From positions 62,001-126,000 of the forward strand of contig CAMENP010000008.1 of the NCBI GenBank assembly GCA_945928575.1: DNA of 64,000 nt, written 5' to 3'. Below the pieces are notes generated by a model. It was not told the origin of the DNA. It saw only the letters and a list, made by a program, of their open reading frames with translations, and did no database searches. Source of the stretch: an uncultured Butyrivibrio sp. (GTDB lineage: Bacteria > Bacillota > Clostridia > Lachnospirales > Lachnospiraceae). A program made the position numbers and the translations under genes. Every line of letters starts with the position of its first letter. The stretch's first letter is position 1. Positions 1 through 9,015 of the stretch are shown one piece after another.

Positions 1-429
1 ATCGTCCGGATGATAAAAATCAGTACATTTGTATGCGAATTCAGCATAATCCGAAAGAACCACAAATCCGTGTGCAAAGTTTTTCGGAATAAAGAACTGT
101 TTCTTATTCTCTGCCGAAAGAACTACACCGAACCATTTGCCGTATGTCTTTGAACCTTCCCTTAAATCCACCGCAACATCAAAGACCTCACCGTTAATAA
201 CACGGACAAGCTTATCCTGCGGGAAGTTTTTCTGAAAATGAAGGCCTCTTAAAACACCTTTCTTGGATGCGGACTGGTTATCCTGTACAAATTCCTGTGT
301 GATTCCCGCTGCCGCGTAATCATTATAATTATATGACTCGAAAAAATATCCTCTTGAATCCCCGAAAACCTTCGGCTCGATAACTTTAAGTCCTTCTATA
401 TCACATGTTGTCACTTTAATCTGACCCAT
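1..429 (-). CDS. rmlC: dTDP-4-dehydrorhamnose 3,5-epimerase, 3' end beyond window
   Basis: This is the N-terminal 143 codons of an RmlC-type epimerase; the stop lies beyond the window edge. RmlC epimerises C3 and C5 of dTDP-4-keto-6-deoxyglucose, the third step to dTDP-L-rhamnose, in the cytoplasm. Visible family marks are the GDSRGYFFESY stretch near residue 24, the QDNQSASKKGVLRGLHFQ block near residue 50 (QxNxSxSxxGxxRGLHxQ signature) and FIPKNFAHGFVVLSD, which carries the conserved FAHGF. It begins 10 bp after rmlA ends and is the last visible gene of the rhamnose operon. Confidence 0.93.
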   Translation of the reverse strand, partial: MGQIKVTTCDIEGLKVIEPKVFGDSRGYFFESYNYNDYAAAGITQEFVQDNQSASKKGVLRGLHFQKNFPQDKLVRVINGEVFDVAVDLREGSKTYGKWFGVVLSAENKKQFFIPKNFAHGFVVLSDYAEFAYKCTDFYHPDD

Positions 430-439
430 AATATGCCTC

Positions 440-1309
440 CTATAATCCGTTAGCGATATCTATAAGATATCTGCCGTATTCAGTCTTAAGCAATGGCTGT
501 GCAAGATTTACAAGCTGTTCTCTGGTAATGAAGCCTCTCTTGTATGCAATCTCTTCTATGCATGAGATATATAATCCCTGTCTTTTCTGGAATGCAGCCA
601 CAAAATCCGCCGCATCGAGAAGTGCGTCATGATTACCCGTATCCAGCCATGCAAATCCGCGGCCCAATGTCTCAACATATAAATCACCGCGTCTTAAATA
701 TTCATTATTGACACTTGTGATCTCTATTTCACCACGCTTGGACGGTTTGACATTCTTAGCAATCTCAACGACATCATTATCATAGAAATACAATCCCGGT
801 ACCGCATAATTTGACTTAGGTACCTGCGGTTTCTCCTCTATGGAAACTGCTTTTCCGTTCTCATCGAACTCTACAACTCCGTATTCTCTCGGATCCTTAA
901 CATAATATCCGAATATTGTGGCACCGCTTTCTCTTGCTGCAGCGCGCGCAAGAACCTTCGAAAAACTCTGTCCGTAAAAAATATTATCTCCGAGCACAAG
1001 CGCCACATTATCATTGCCGATAAACTGCTCTCCGACTATGAAAGCATCCGCAAGTCCTCTCGGTGTCTCCTGTATGGCATATGAGAAACTCATTCCTAAC
1101 TGGCTTCCGTCTCCTAAAAGTTCCTCAAATACTCCTATGTCCCTTCTGGTCGATATTATGAGTATTTCTCTTATTCCCGCAAGCATAAGTGTAGAAAGCG
1201 GGTAGTATATCATCGGCTTATCGTAAACCGGCATAATCTGTTTGGAAATTGCTTTGGTAAGTGGATAGAGTCTCGTTCCTGAGCCTCCTGCTAAAATAAT
1301 ACCTTTCAT
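440..1309 (-). CDS. rmlA: Glucose-1-phosphate thymidylyltransferase
   Basis: The 289-residue product has the usual short-form RmlA length. It joins glucose-1-phosphate and dTTP to give dTDP-glucose, the first step of dTDP-L-rhamnose synthesis. The nucleotide-binding signature [11 protein letters not shown] lies at about residues 8-18, followed by [19 protein letters not shown]; the sugar-binding EYGVVEFD and IEEKP motifs are in the middle. It lies between rmlB and rmlC on the same strand. The 74-bp gap from rmlB contains a long inverted repeat that also covers the rmlB stop codon. Confidence 0.96.
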   Translation of the reverse strand: MKGIILAGGSGTRLYPLTKAISKQIMPVYDKPMIYYPLSTLMLAGIREILIISTRRDIGVFEELLGDGSQLGMSFSYAIQETPRGLADAFIVGEQFIGNDNVALVLGDNIFYGQSFSKVLARAAARESGATIFGYYVKDPREYGVVEFDENGKAVSIEEKPQVPKSNYAVPGLYFYDNDVVEIAKNVKPSKRGEIEITSVNNEYLRRGDLYVETLGRGFAWLDTGNHDALLDAADFVAAFQKRQGLYISCIEEIAYKRGFITREQLVNLAQPLLKTEYGRYLIDIANGL

Positions 1310-1339
1310 TCTGCCTCCTGATTATATCATATTAAACAC

Positions 1340-1385
1340 AATCAGACAGCACCGGGATCATCCCTGCGCTGCCTTTGGTCTGATT
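1340..1385 (-). repeat. Inverted repeat at the rmlB/rmlA junction
   Basis: The arms AATCAGAC and GTCTGATT are separated by about 30 bases that contain a smaller GGGAT/TCCC hairpin. The distal arm overlaps the rmlB stop codon. There is no U-run afterwards in the direction of transcription, so this looks like an internal mRNA structure rather than a terminator. Confidence 0.5.
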
Positions 1386-2466
1386 ATATTCTATACATTT
1401 CTTCGTAGTACTTCTGGTAATTGCCGCTTGTGACATTCTTCATCCAGTCCTCATGCTCAAAATACCATTTGATCGTAAGTCTGATGCCGTCCTTGAACAT
1501 CGTTTCCGGATACCATCCTACTTCTTTCTTGATCTTATCCGGTGCTATCGCATATCTTCTGTCATGTCCCTTACGGTCTGCGACATATGTTATAAGACTT
1601 TCGTTGATAGCCGGCTTCCTCGGATCATCATCCGGAAGCATCTCGTTAAGTGTCTCAAGAATTATCTTAATGATCTCTATATTCTGCTTCTCGTTATGTC
1701 CGCCGATATTGTATCTTTCTCCGAGACGTCCTTTTTCCTGAACCATGTCAATGGCCTTGGCATGATCATCGACATAAAGCCAGTCACGCACATTAAGTCC
1801 GTCACCGTATACCGGAAGCTTCTTACCGTTAAGCGCATTGTTAATGATAAGCGGAATCAGTTTCTCCGGGAACTGGTAAGGTCCGTAATTATTACTGCAG
1901 TTGGTAATATTTGCCGGAAAATGATACGTGTCTATATAAGCCTTTACAAGCATATCTGACGATGCCTTGCTCGCTGAATACGGGCTGTGCGGATCAATAG
2001 GCGATGTCTCATAGAAAAAAGCGGTATCATCATCCGGAAGTGAACCGTACACCTCATCGGTAGACACATGAAGGAATTTCTTGTCCGGCTTAAATGTTCC
2101 GTCCTCATTCTCCCATGCTTTCTTCGCTGCATTAAGCATTACCGCTGTCCCGAGAACATTCGTCTGAACGAACACCTCAGGATTACGGATACTTCTGTCA
2201 ACATGGCTTTCCGCCGCAAAATGTACGACCCTGTCTATGTCATTTTCAGCAAAAATCTTCTCTATAGCTTCTTTATCACAAATGTCGGCTTTTACAAATG
2301 TATAATTATCTCTTTTCTCAATATCCTTAAGATTCTCGAGATTTCCTGCATATGTAAGGCAGTCAACATTAATTATCCTTATCTCATTATCATATTTACG
2401 AAACATATAATGAATGTAATTAGAACCGATGAAACCGGCTCCTCCTGTTACAAGATAGGTTCTCAT
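1384..2466 (-). CDS. rmlB: dTDP-glucose 4,6-dehydratase
   Basis: This 360-residue extended short-chain dehydrogenase removes water from dTDP-glucose to give dTDP-4-keto-6-deoxyglucose, using bound NAD. The NAD-binding GGAGFIGSNY is at residues 8-17, the catalytic region STDEVYGSLP is near residue 136, and the YxxxK pair is in YSASKASSD. NCSNNYGPYQFPEKLIPL is an RmlB hallmark. The product is slightly longer than common forms because of the insertion ETLNEMLPDDDPRKPAIN. It sits between rmlD and rmlA in the rhamnose operon. Confidence 0.96.
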   Translation of the reverse strand: MRTYLVTGGAGFIGSNYIHYMFRKYDNEIRIINVDCLTYAGNLENLKDIEKRDNYTFVKADICDKEAIEKIFAENDIDRVVHFAAESHVDRSIRNPEVFVQTNVLGTAVMLNAAKKAWENEDGTFKPDKKFLHVSTDEVYGSLPDDDTAFFYETSPIDPHSPYSASKASSDMLVKAYIDTYHFPANITNCSNNYGPYQFPEKLIPLIINNALNGKKLPVYGDGLNVRDWLYVDDHAKAIDMVQEKGRLGERYNIGGHNEKQNIEIIKIILETLNEMLPDDDPRKPAINESLITYVADRKGHDRRYAIAPDKIKKEVGWYPETMFKDGIRLTIKWYFEHEDWMKNVTSGNYQKYYEEMYRI

Positions 2467-2532
2467 CCCTTTTATCTCCTTTCAGATAAGTACATACTGA
2501 TATATTTTACCATATATATACAATTTATTCAA

Positions 2533-3390
2533 CTAGATAAAATCTCTCACATACGCTGCGATTGCATCTTTCCAGTCGGCAAATTTATATCCGCCCGTAA
2601 GTCTTAACATATAATTGTCAAGCACCGAATATGCCGGTCTGTCTGCAGACTGCGGGAACATTTTCTTGTATTCCTCACTTGTTATGTGGTTAACTTTACA
2701 GTTTCTGCCTGTAAGTCTGAATATTTCCTCCGTAAAATCGGCCCATGAGCATACACCCTCACAGGTTCCGTGAAATGTGCCGTAATTATTGGTCGGTACA
2801 AGTGACACTATGGCTCTGGCAAGTTCGGTCGCACTTGTCGGTGAACCAACCTGATCCATTACAACATTAACTTCGGAATTCTTCTCCGAGAGAGCAAGCA
2901 TCGTCTTGACGAAATTCTTTCCCTCACCGTAAAGCCATGCGGTTCTTACGATGAAATAATCTTTCGCAAACATCTTTACGAACTCTTCGCCGGCAAGTTT
3001 GGTTCTTCCGTATGCGCTCTTAGGTGCCGGCGCATCAAATTCGGTATAAGGTCTTACGCCGTCTCCGCCGAACACATAATCTGTTGATACATGAACAAGC
3101 TTTGCGCCGTATTTCGCTGCAGCTATCGCAAGATTACGCGGGCCGATCGCATTGATCCTGTACGCATTATCTTCATCTGTCTCGCATTTATCGACCGCGG
3201 TATATGCCGCACAGTTGATAATTGCATAAGGTCTTACCTTATCTGTAAGTTCAAGGACAGCTTCCACATCCGTTATATCAAGCTCTCCGACATCCGTATT
3301 GACAAGCTCGTATTCCGTGCTTTTCTCATATTCTCTGTTGATTGCTCTTCCAAGCTGTCCGTTGCAGCCCGTCACGATTATTTTCTTCAT
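2533..3390 (-). CDS. rmlD: dTDP-4-dehydrorhamnose reductase
   Basis: The 285-residue product matches RmlD length. It reduces dTDP-4-keto-L-rhamnose to dTDP-L-rhamnose with NAD(P)H, the last pathway step. The GCNGQLGRA nucleotide-binding loop is at residues 8-16, HVSTDYVFGG follows, and the YGRTKLAGE segment holds the YxxxK catalytic pair. In transcription order it comes first of the four rml genes, just after the DUF2142-type membrane protein (18-bp gap), so the nucleotide-sugar genes are likely part of the polysaccharide operon. Confidence 0.95.
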   Translation of the reverse strand: MKKIIVTGCNGQLGRAINREYEKSTEYELVNTDVGELDITDVEAVLELTDKVRPYAIINCAAYTAVDKCETDEDNAYRINAIGPRNLAIAAAKYGAKLVHVSTDYVFGGDGVRPYTEFDAPAPKSAYGRTKLAGEEFVKMFAKDYFIVRTAWLYGEGKNFVKTMLALSEKNSEVNVVMDQVGSPTSATELARAIVSLVPTNNYGTFHGTCEGVCSWADFTEEIFRLTGRNCKVNHITSEEYKKMFPQSADRPAYSVLDNYMLRLTGGYKFADWKDAIAAYVRDFI

Positions 3391-3408
3391 ATTTCAAAGC
3401 CTCCGTAT

Positions 3409-5334
3409 TTAAAATGAGCATACTGTAAGTATCTGTCTGTATATTTCCCAGAAGAGAATTACCCCCTCCATCATAAGTACAAAAAGATTATACCACTGTC
3501 TGTTAAAATGTGCAGTGATTTTTTCGGCCGGTACAAGCATAAAAAGCGGAAACAGAAGCGGGATAAAATATCTTCCCTGAACTCCGGCAATACCTGATGC
3601 AACACCTACCGGTGTATATGCAAGGTACAGCGCTGTCCATATAAGTGCCGTTGTCGCAAACAATGTAAATGCAACACCCGACTTTCTTCCGGCCGACAGA
3701 CATTTGTCATCATCAGAATGTGTAAACATTGTAAATGTCAGCAATGCATCTATCGCAAATACCGCGTTTCCCGTGCCAAGATATGCCATCATATCCACAA
3801 TTTCACTTCCCATTGTGTAATACAACAGCTTGCTCCATATGGACTTAAGAAGAAGTCCGGCATATGAAACAGGATGTGAGAGTATCATCTGAAGCTGTCC
3901 GGCATTGCTTGTATCACCACCGCGTGAATCTCCTCCGCCACCGCCTATAAGAAGCGGGAGAACGAATGTAAGTATCAGCAGCACCATTGCCGCTATAAAA
4001 CCGCTTTTAACGATTCTTCTCGTCCTGTCATCCCTGAAATGATTTTTGGGAATAAAAAGAACCATAAGTAACAGCGGAGCATAAACCGCCTTGGCCAGGC
4101 ATCCGTAACCCATAGCGCATGCCGCCAGGGCAAACTGCCACCACCTGCCGTTGCAGTCATCGTATATGAGATTGTTTATTATATATGACATTCCAAGCAT
4201 TATAAAAGATGTAACAACCGGGTCATACGATACCGTTGATGCCGTAAAAAGTGCTGTCGGCAAAAGGCCTATGAGCGCCATAAGGATTTTGCCCTTGCGG
4301 AGTATTCTGATCGCAAAATACATCACTGTCACATAAACAATAAGGTTGGTCAGCCTTGCAATTATATATATACATCCGAATCCGAGTTTAAACGCCTTGG
4401 ATATGTTAATTGCGAGTGCCATAAAAATATATGCAAATGTCGATATGCTGCTTGTATGCCTCGGCGTAACCGTATAATGTTCGACACTTTCCGTGCCGTA
4501 ATAATTGCAGTTTTCATTAAGATATTTCAAAAATTCGTGGTATTCCTGTGCAGTATCCGTATATTTAAGCGGATGGTTTGCCTCGCTCGCATTCAGCATT
4601 TCCCATACTTCGTCGTCATTTTCCGTCTGCGATGCTACCGACAAAAGGTAGGTGTTCCTAAGGTGTGTTTCCTCGTCGAATCCGACCCTGACTAACGGAA
4701 GTGCAATAACCATCGCCAGTCCGGCGGCAAGTGCGATGATTGCAAAACCTATTTCAACTTTCTTCGCAATTATATGCCTTAAAAGTATCAACATTGATAT
4801 TGCCGCAAATCCCAATGTAAAAAACATAAAGCGATGGATATTGAAATATGGCCTGCTGTCAATTGTTATGTTTTTTATTCTTAACGATGCATCATAATCA
4901 TAACTCAGTGTAATATACGATGTATTTTTGCGGATATTATGCGATGATCGTTTAAGCCAGAGCGGCGCTCTGTCAGAAATGTTTTCGCTTTCTTTTTCTC
5001 CGTAGGCATTGATATATTCGATACCAATATTTTGTGAGAAATATGTTTCGTCCTTATCATATTCTACAATCAGTAATCCGGTATACCCGGCGGCATTAAA
5101 TTCAAGGCTTCCGGAATCATTTCCGTCAAACACATATGCTCCGTCCGCATCGCGGTGCATATTGACGGCCGTGATTTCTTCCATGGGGATATTCTTTACA
5201 TAATTATTATTGAATTCCCTGACATTAAAAAATAATTCAATAAGCAGTGCCAGTACAACTGACACTGCTATAAGAATTGCGCCCCTGAGGGCAATATGAA
5301 TTTTACTCCACTTGCCGTATATTTTTTTTAACAT
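3409..5334 (-). CDS. DUF2142-type multi-spanning membrane protein
   Basis: This 641-residue protein has one N-terminal membrane segment (about residues 16-36), an extracytoplasmic region to about residue 165, then many hydrophobic segments to the C-terminus. The PLVRVGFDEETHLRNTY motif after the second hydrophobic stretch resembles the acidic PDE.AH motif of DUF2142 and GT-C glycosyltransferase-like proteins, where such acidic residues are thought to bind lipid-linked sugars. Its start overlaps the LCP gene stop by 1 bp and it precedes rmlD, so a role in extracellular glycosylation or polymerisation with rhamnose is a reasonable inference. It could also be a Wzy-like polymerase. Confidence 0.7.
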   Translation of the reverse strand: MLKKIYGKWSKIHIALRGAILIAVSVVLALLIELFFNVREFNNNYVKNIPMEEITAVNMHRDADGAYVFDGNDSGSLEFNAAGYTGLLIVEYDKDETYFSQNIGIEYINAYGEKESENISDRAPLWLKRSSHNIRKNTSYITLSYDYDASLRIKNITIDSRPYFNIHRFMFFTLGFAAISMLILLRHIIAKKVEIGFAIIALAAGLAMVIALPLVRVGFDEETHLRNTYLLSVASQTENDDEVWEMLNASEANHPLKYTDTAQEYHEFLKYLNENCNYYGTESVEHYTVTPRHTSSISTFAYIFMALAINISKAFKLGFGCIYIIARLTNLIVYVTVMYFAIRILRKGKILMALIGLLPTALFTASTVSYDPVVTSFIMLGMSYIINNLIYDDCNGRWWQFALAACAMGYGCLAKAVYAPLLLMVLFIPKNHFRDDRTRRIVKSGFIAAMVLLILTFVLPLLIGGGGGDSRGGDTSNAGQLQMILSHPVSYAGLLLKSIWSKLLYYTMGSEIVDMMAYLGTGNAVFAIDALLTFTMFTHSDDDKCLSAGRKSGVAFTLFATTALIWTALYLAYTPVGVASGIAGVQGRYFIPLLFPLFMLVPAEKITAHFNRQWYNLFVLMMEGVILFWEIYRQILTVCSF

Positions 5335-6557
5335 TAATATGCTCCTGAGAGTTCGGATATTGTTTTATTTATATCTTTGACGGTAGGTGTCGGATCATAA
5401 TTGTCGACATCGAAAAGCACCTTATGAAGTACGGTTACATTGGCCGCAAGATCCTTCGCAAGCACAAAATCCTTATCGCTTGTATTGCCTTTTAATGTCT
5501 CAACATATGTCACTTCCGTCGGGAATCCTGACGACTCGGTAATCGTGTAACTTGCAAGTGATTTGGCAAGGTTAAGTATCGTACCGACGTCAAGGCTTGT
5601 CGATATATTACCGAATACACTGTTGATTGCACTGTTTAATTTGGTTATATCCATGTTCTTGGCTTTTTCAACAACAAGATTAATTACCGTACGCTGTCTT
5701 TCGGTTCTTCTGAAGTCACTTCCGCCGCCATATCTTATACGGCAATATGCCGTGGCCTGGATTCCGTCGAGGTGTACCATTCCGGTATTCTCTACATTGG
5801 TATAACTTCTTCCCGTATTCTTGCCGGTGTCTCTTAAATATTCGTTAATCCAGTAAAGTTCATTATCATCTATTTCGATATCGATTCCGCCTACGGCATC
5901 CACAATATCAATCAATGCGTTCCAGTTTACCATGACATAGTCTTTGATATCAAGGTCAAGGTTGGTATTTATCATACTTATGGCAGACTCAACACCATAA
6001 TAAAACATCGCATCGGTTGCCTTATTGTATTTGACTTCCTGTGTATTCGCCGTATCCACAAACTTAAGAACCGTATCACGGTATACTGACACAAGTCTTA
6101 CTTCTTTGGTTTTATTATTGATACTGGCTATGATTATGGAATCGGTGTGGTTCTCACCGAGTTTGTTAAGTCCTTCAACCGTATTATCTCTGGCATCACT
6201 TCCAAGGAGAAGGATGTTGGTATATCCGTCCAGGACCTCAATAGTATCATCATCGAGTTCCCTGTTTATGACTATCGCATCCCTGTCTATTGCAGGTCTT
6301 TCGATCATCTCAAGTTTGCCTACCACATACCATACTATAATAAGAACCAGCAGCAGGACAATTTCTATGGCAAATATAAGTATCATTACCCAACGCTTGC
6401 GTTTTTTCTTCTTATGCGGACGTACGGGTTTTCGATCTGCTTCTTCTTCATCGGCATAATCATTCACGCTCCTGTGTCTTGGCGCCCTTTCATCCTCATA
6501 TATATATTTGTCATCTTCATACTCATAATCATCATCGAAATCTCTGTATTTTGCCAT
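5334..6557 (-). CDS. LytR-CpsA-Psr (LCP) family wall-polymer ligase
   Basis: The 407-residue product starts with a very acidic, tyrosine-rich cytoplasmic tail (residues 1-40), a basic patch KKKKRKR, one membrane span (about 57-80) and an extracellular LCP domain from about residue 110. LCP marks include TNILLLGSDAR, HTDSIIIASIN, VSVYRDT and the arginine cluster RIRYGGGSDFRRTERQR, which binds the polyprenyl pyrophosphate. LCP enzymes move polymers from lipid carrier to peptidoglycan. Its place between the sugar-1-phosphate transferase and the membrane glycosylation gene fits attachment of the polymer made here. Confidence 0.92.
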   Translation of the reverse strand: MAKYRDFDDDYEYEDDKYIYEDERAPRHRSVNDYADEEEADRKPVRPHKKKKRKRWVMILIFAIEIVLLLVLIIVWYVVGKLEMIERPAIDRDAIVINRELDDDTIEVLDGYTNILLLGSDARDNTVEGLNKLGENHTDSIIIASINNKTKEVRLVSVYRDTVLKFVDTANTQEVKYNKATDAMFYYGVESAISMINTNLDLDIKDYVMVNWNALIDIVDAVGGIDIEIDDNELYWINEYLRDTGKNTGRSYTNVENTGMVHLDGIQATAYCRIRYGGGSDFRRTERQRTVINLVVEKAKNMDITKLNSAINSVFGNISTSLDVGTILNLAKSLASYTITESSGFPTEVTYVETLKGNTSDKDFVLAKDLAANVTVLHKVLFDVDNYDPTPTVKDINKTISELSGAY

Positions 6558-6583
6558 GGTAGTAATCCTTTCGTTCTCTGCCC

Positions 6584-7987
6584 CTAATATGCATTTTTGT
6601 TAACAAATCCTTTGAAAACCGTCCTGAACAGAATCATTATATCAAAATGCAGGCTCCAGTTCTCTATATAATACAAATCGCAGTCAATGCGCTTTCTTAT
6701 TGAAGTATCGCCGCGGTATCCGTTTACCTGGGCCCATCCGGTCATTCCCGGACGTACCTGGTGTTTAATCATATAACGCGGTATTTCTTCCTTAAATTTC
6801 TCTACGAAGAACGGTCTTTCCGGTCTCGGTCCGACGAGGCTCATATCTCCTTTAAGGACATTGATAAGCTGCGGCAGTTCATCAAGGCTCGTCTTACGGA
6901 TAAATTTACCGACCGGTGTCACCCTTGAATCCGTACTTGTTGTCCATTTCTTCGCATCCTGTCCGTCGGTCTGTACGCACATTGAGCGGAACTTGTACAT
7001 CTCAAATTCCTTATTGTGCAATCCGACCCTGACCTGTTTGTAAATAACCGGTCCCCTGGACGATATTTTAACCGCAATCGCGGTCACCAGCATGACCGGC
7101 GAAAAAATAATTAACGCAACTGTTCCCAACACCAGATCCATTGCACGTTTGGCAAATTTGTTAGGCATTGTACTTAAAGGAACCCTTCTTATATTAATGA
7201 CAGGAAGTCCCTGTACATCTTCCGTATAAGGTCTGGTAGGAATTATGTTATTATAGTCCGGTATCAGCTTGGTATGAACGCCTGATTTCTCGCATACCGC
7301 AACAACATCTTCCAGCTTGGCATATTCGCTTAACCCAAGTGTTATGACCATTTCATCCAGATCGTTGGTCTGTATCGTCTTCTCAATATCGGCTACACGT
7401 CCTATTACTTTGGCTCCGCGGTAACAGGTATCGGCCGGTACATTATCATCTAATATACCCACTATATGATATCCCCATTGCGGGAAACTTCGTATTCTGT
7501 CAATATATGACTCCGCCGCACGGCTGTATCCGACAAGCACAATATGCTTCTGATTAAAGCCTTCACGTCTTAGGTGTCTTAAGAACATTCTGAGTGCTGC
7601 TCTTATCGCAATCTCATATACTATATTAAGAACATAGAATATGAAAATCATTACTCGCGAAAAATCTATCTGTTTAAGCAGATAGAGCATCAATATAAAA
7701 ATAAGTAGCCCGAATGAATTGGCCTTTATTATATTAAGGACCTCATAGCGCTGGCCATGCATGCGCTTAGGCGTATACAGGCTGCACAATGCGTACAGGA
7801 TAATATATCCCGGTATGATGAATATCAATGCCTTAAAATATATATCCATACCGATTTTGCCGATATTTTCCTTACCAAGGTCCAGACCAAACTTAATTGC
7901 CCACGCGGACAGATATGCAATTGCTATGATAAACGCGTCCAATATAACATGAAGCGTATTAAATTTCTTCTGATTTCTTCTAATCAA
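6584..7987 (-). CDS. Polyprenyl-phosphate sugar-1-phosphate transferase (WbaP/CpsE-like)
   Basis: This 467-residue protein has four to five N-terminal membrane spans (to about residue 130), a CoA-binding-like middle domain (residues 145-260, [10 protein letters not shown]), a fifth span near 285 and a C-terminal bacterial sugar-transferase domain. That domain shows [48 protein letters not shown] and [10 protein letters not shown]. It would put the first sugar phosphate on undecaprenyl phosphate. The start appears to be TTG at 7987, preceded by an AGGGGGTTT ribosome site; no ATG fits before the first span. A TATAAT lies at 8022-8027 upstream but no good -35 was found. Confidence 0.93.
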   Translation of the reverse strand: MIRRNQKKFNTLHVILDAFIIAIAYLSAWAIKFGLDLGKENIGKIGMDIYFKALIFIIPGYIILYALCSLYTPKRMHGQRYEVLNIIKANSFGLLIFILMLYLLKQIDFSRVMIFIFYVLNIVYEIAIRAALRMFLRHLRREGFNQKHIVLVGYSRAAESYIDRIRSFPQWGYHIVGILDDNVPADTCYRGAKVIGRVADIEKTIQTNDLDEMVITLGLSEYAKLEDVVAVCEKSGVHTKLIPDYNNIIPTRPYTEDVQGLPVINIRRVPLSTMPNKFAKRAMDLVLGTVALIIFSPVMLVTAIAVKISSRGPVIYKQVRVGLHNKEFEMYKFRSMCVQTDGQDAKKWTTSTDSRVTPVGKFIRKTSLDELPQLINVLKGDMSLVGPRPERPFFVEKFKEEIPRYMIKHQVRPGMTGWAQVNGYRGDTSIRKRIDCDLYYIENWSLHFDIMILFRTVFKGFVNKNAY

Positions 7988-8088
7988 CGTTCTAAACCCC
8001 CTGGTTTATCAGATGCCAGTTATTATAATACATCAAGCCACTTTAAAGAGCAATAATTTTATTGTTACAAATTTGTTACGAAATAATT

Positions 8089-9009
8089 CTAAGTCAATCT
8101 GTTCCAGTATTCCTTGTCCGAAGTGTGTTTCAGACATGATTTAAGAGATAATTTATGATAGTTTTTACCTTTTCTGAATCCAAGATATTTCATCCCGCTA
8201 TAATATATCAGTCTGATAATATCTGCCGGAGTTCCTTTACGGCAGATCTGCACCAGGGATTTTCTGACAAGCTGTATTCCTGTTCCCTTGACATTAAAAC
8301 GCTCAAATATCTCCGGATGGTCCGCCTGTGATACGCCGAGATCAAAATTACGTCTGTAATATTGCCTGCCCGTATAATTATGGGAATGATACACAAGCGC
8401 ATCTGCGCAATAGAAAACGGCATATCCCGCATCCAATGCTCCGGCTGCATAAACCATATCTTCATTGAATATCGCAGGGGCCTTAAATCCGCCGAGTCTG
8501 CGATAAATTGACGTATCGTACATTGCACATACATCCGAGCAGAAATATGCTTTTATCCCAAGAGTCTCTGTATCATCCGATGTCTGCACCCTGCTTTGCG
8601 CCGGATAATTAAATTCCCGCGTAATCTGCTCTATCCGGTTGCAGTCTTTTTTCGGAAGCTGTCTTGCATAACTGACTGCAATATTATCTGCGCGTCCGAA
8701 TCCGGATAGCAGTTTCTCAATAAGATATTTGTCTTTGGGTATTGCGTCCATTGTCATAAAAAGCACATAATCGGCGTCTGACATTCTAAGACCCATATCC
8801 CTTGTTCCGGCATGATCAAATTCATGCTTGGTTATATGAACGACCTCAACCACAGATGCAATAAGATATTCTTTCTCGTCGAAAAACTCTTTGTCAGTAT
8901 TGATTATTATAATTCGTCCCAACTCCACGGTCTGTTCCAGAAGTTTTTCTATCAGTTCCCGCAGATCGTGTCCCGGTTTATATGCCGGAATTACCGCATC
9001 GACTCTCAC
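8089..9009 (-). CDS. Family 2 glycosyltransferase, rhamnosyltransferase-like
   Basis: The 306-residue product has a GT-A fold start (MRVDAVIPAYKPGHDL), the acidic MTMDAIP metal-binding region and a FNEDMVYAAG acceptor motif. The HEFDHAGTRDMG stretch near residue 80 is typical of putative rhamnosyltransferases (FDHGxTRN-like). There is no membrane span. It begins 6 bp after the glmM stop, so it is transcribed with cdaA-cdaR-glmM and not with the later sugar-transferase block. dTDP-rhamnose from the rml genes is the likely donor, though this is inference from motif and location. Confidence 0.85.
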   Translation of the reverse strand: MRVDAVIPAYKPGHDLRELIEKLLEQTVELGRIIIINTDKEFFDEKEYLIASVVEVVHITKHEFDHAGTRDMGLRMSDADYVLFMTMDAIPKDKYLIEKLLSGFGRADNIAVSYARQLPKKDCNRIEQITREFNYPAQSRVQTSDDTETLGIKAYFCSDVCAMYDTSIYRRLGGFKAPAIFNEDMVYAAGALDAGYAVFYCADALVYHSHNYTGRQYYRRNFDLGVSQADHPEIFERFNVKGTGIQLVRKSLVQICRKGTPADIIRLIYYSGMKYLGFRKGKNYHKLSLKSCLKHTSDKEYWNRLT

Positions 9010-9015
9010 CAGTGA

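Noticed and set aside
5563-6587. Long plus-strand open frames across the LCP gene
   Set aside because: They lie opposite a clear gene with strong family motifs and have no ribosome sites.
8028-8088. Palindromic operator GTTACAAATTTGTTAC upstream of the sugar transferase
   Set aside because: It reads as a direct repeat of GTTAC with A/T between, not a true inverted repeat.
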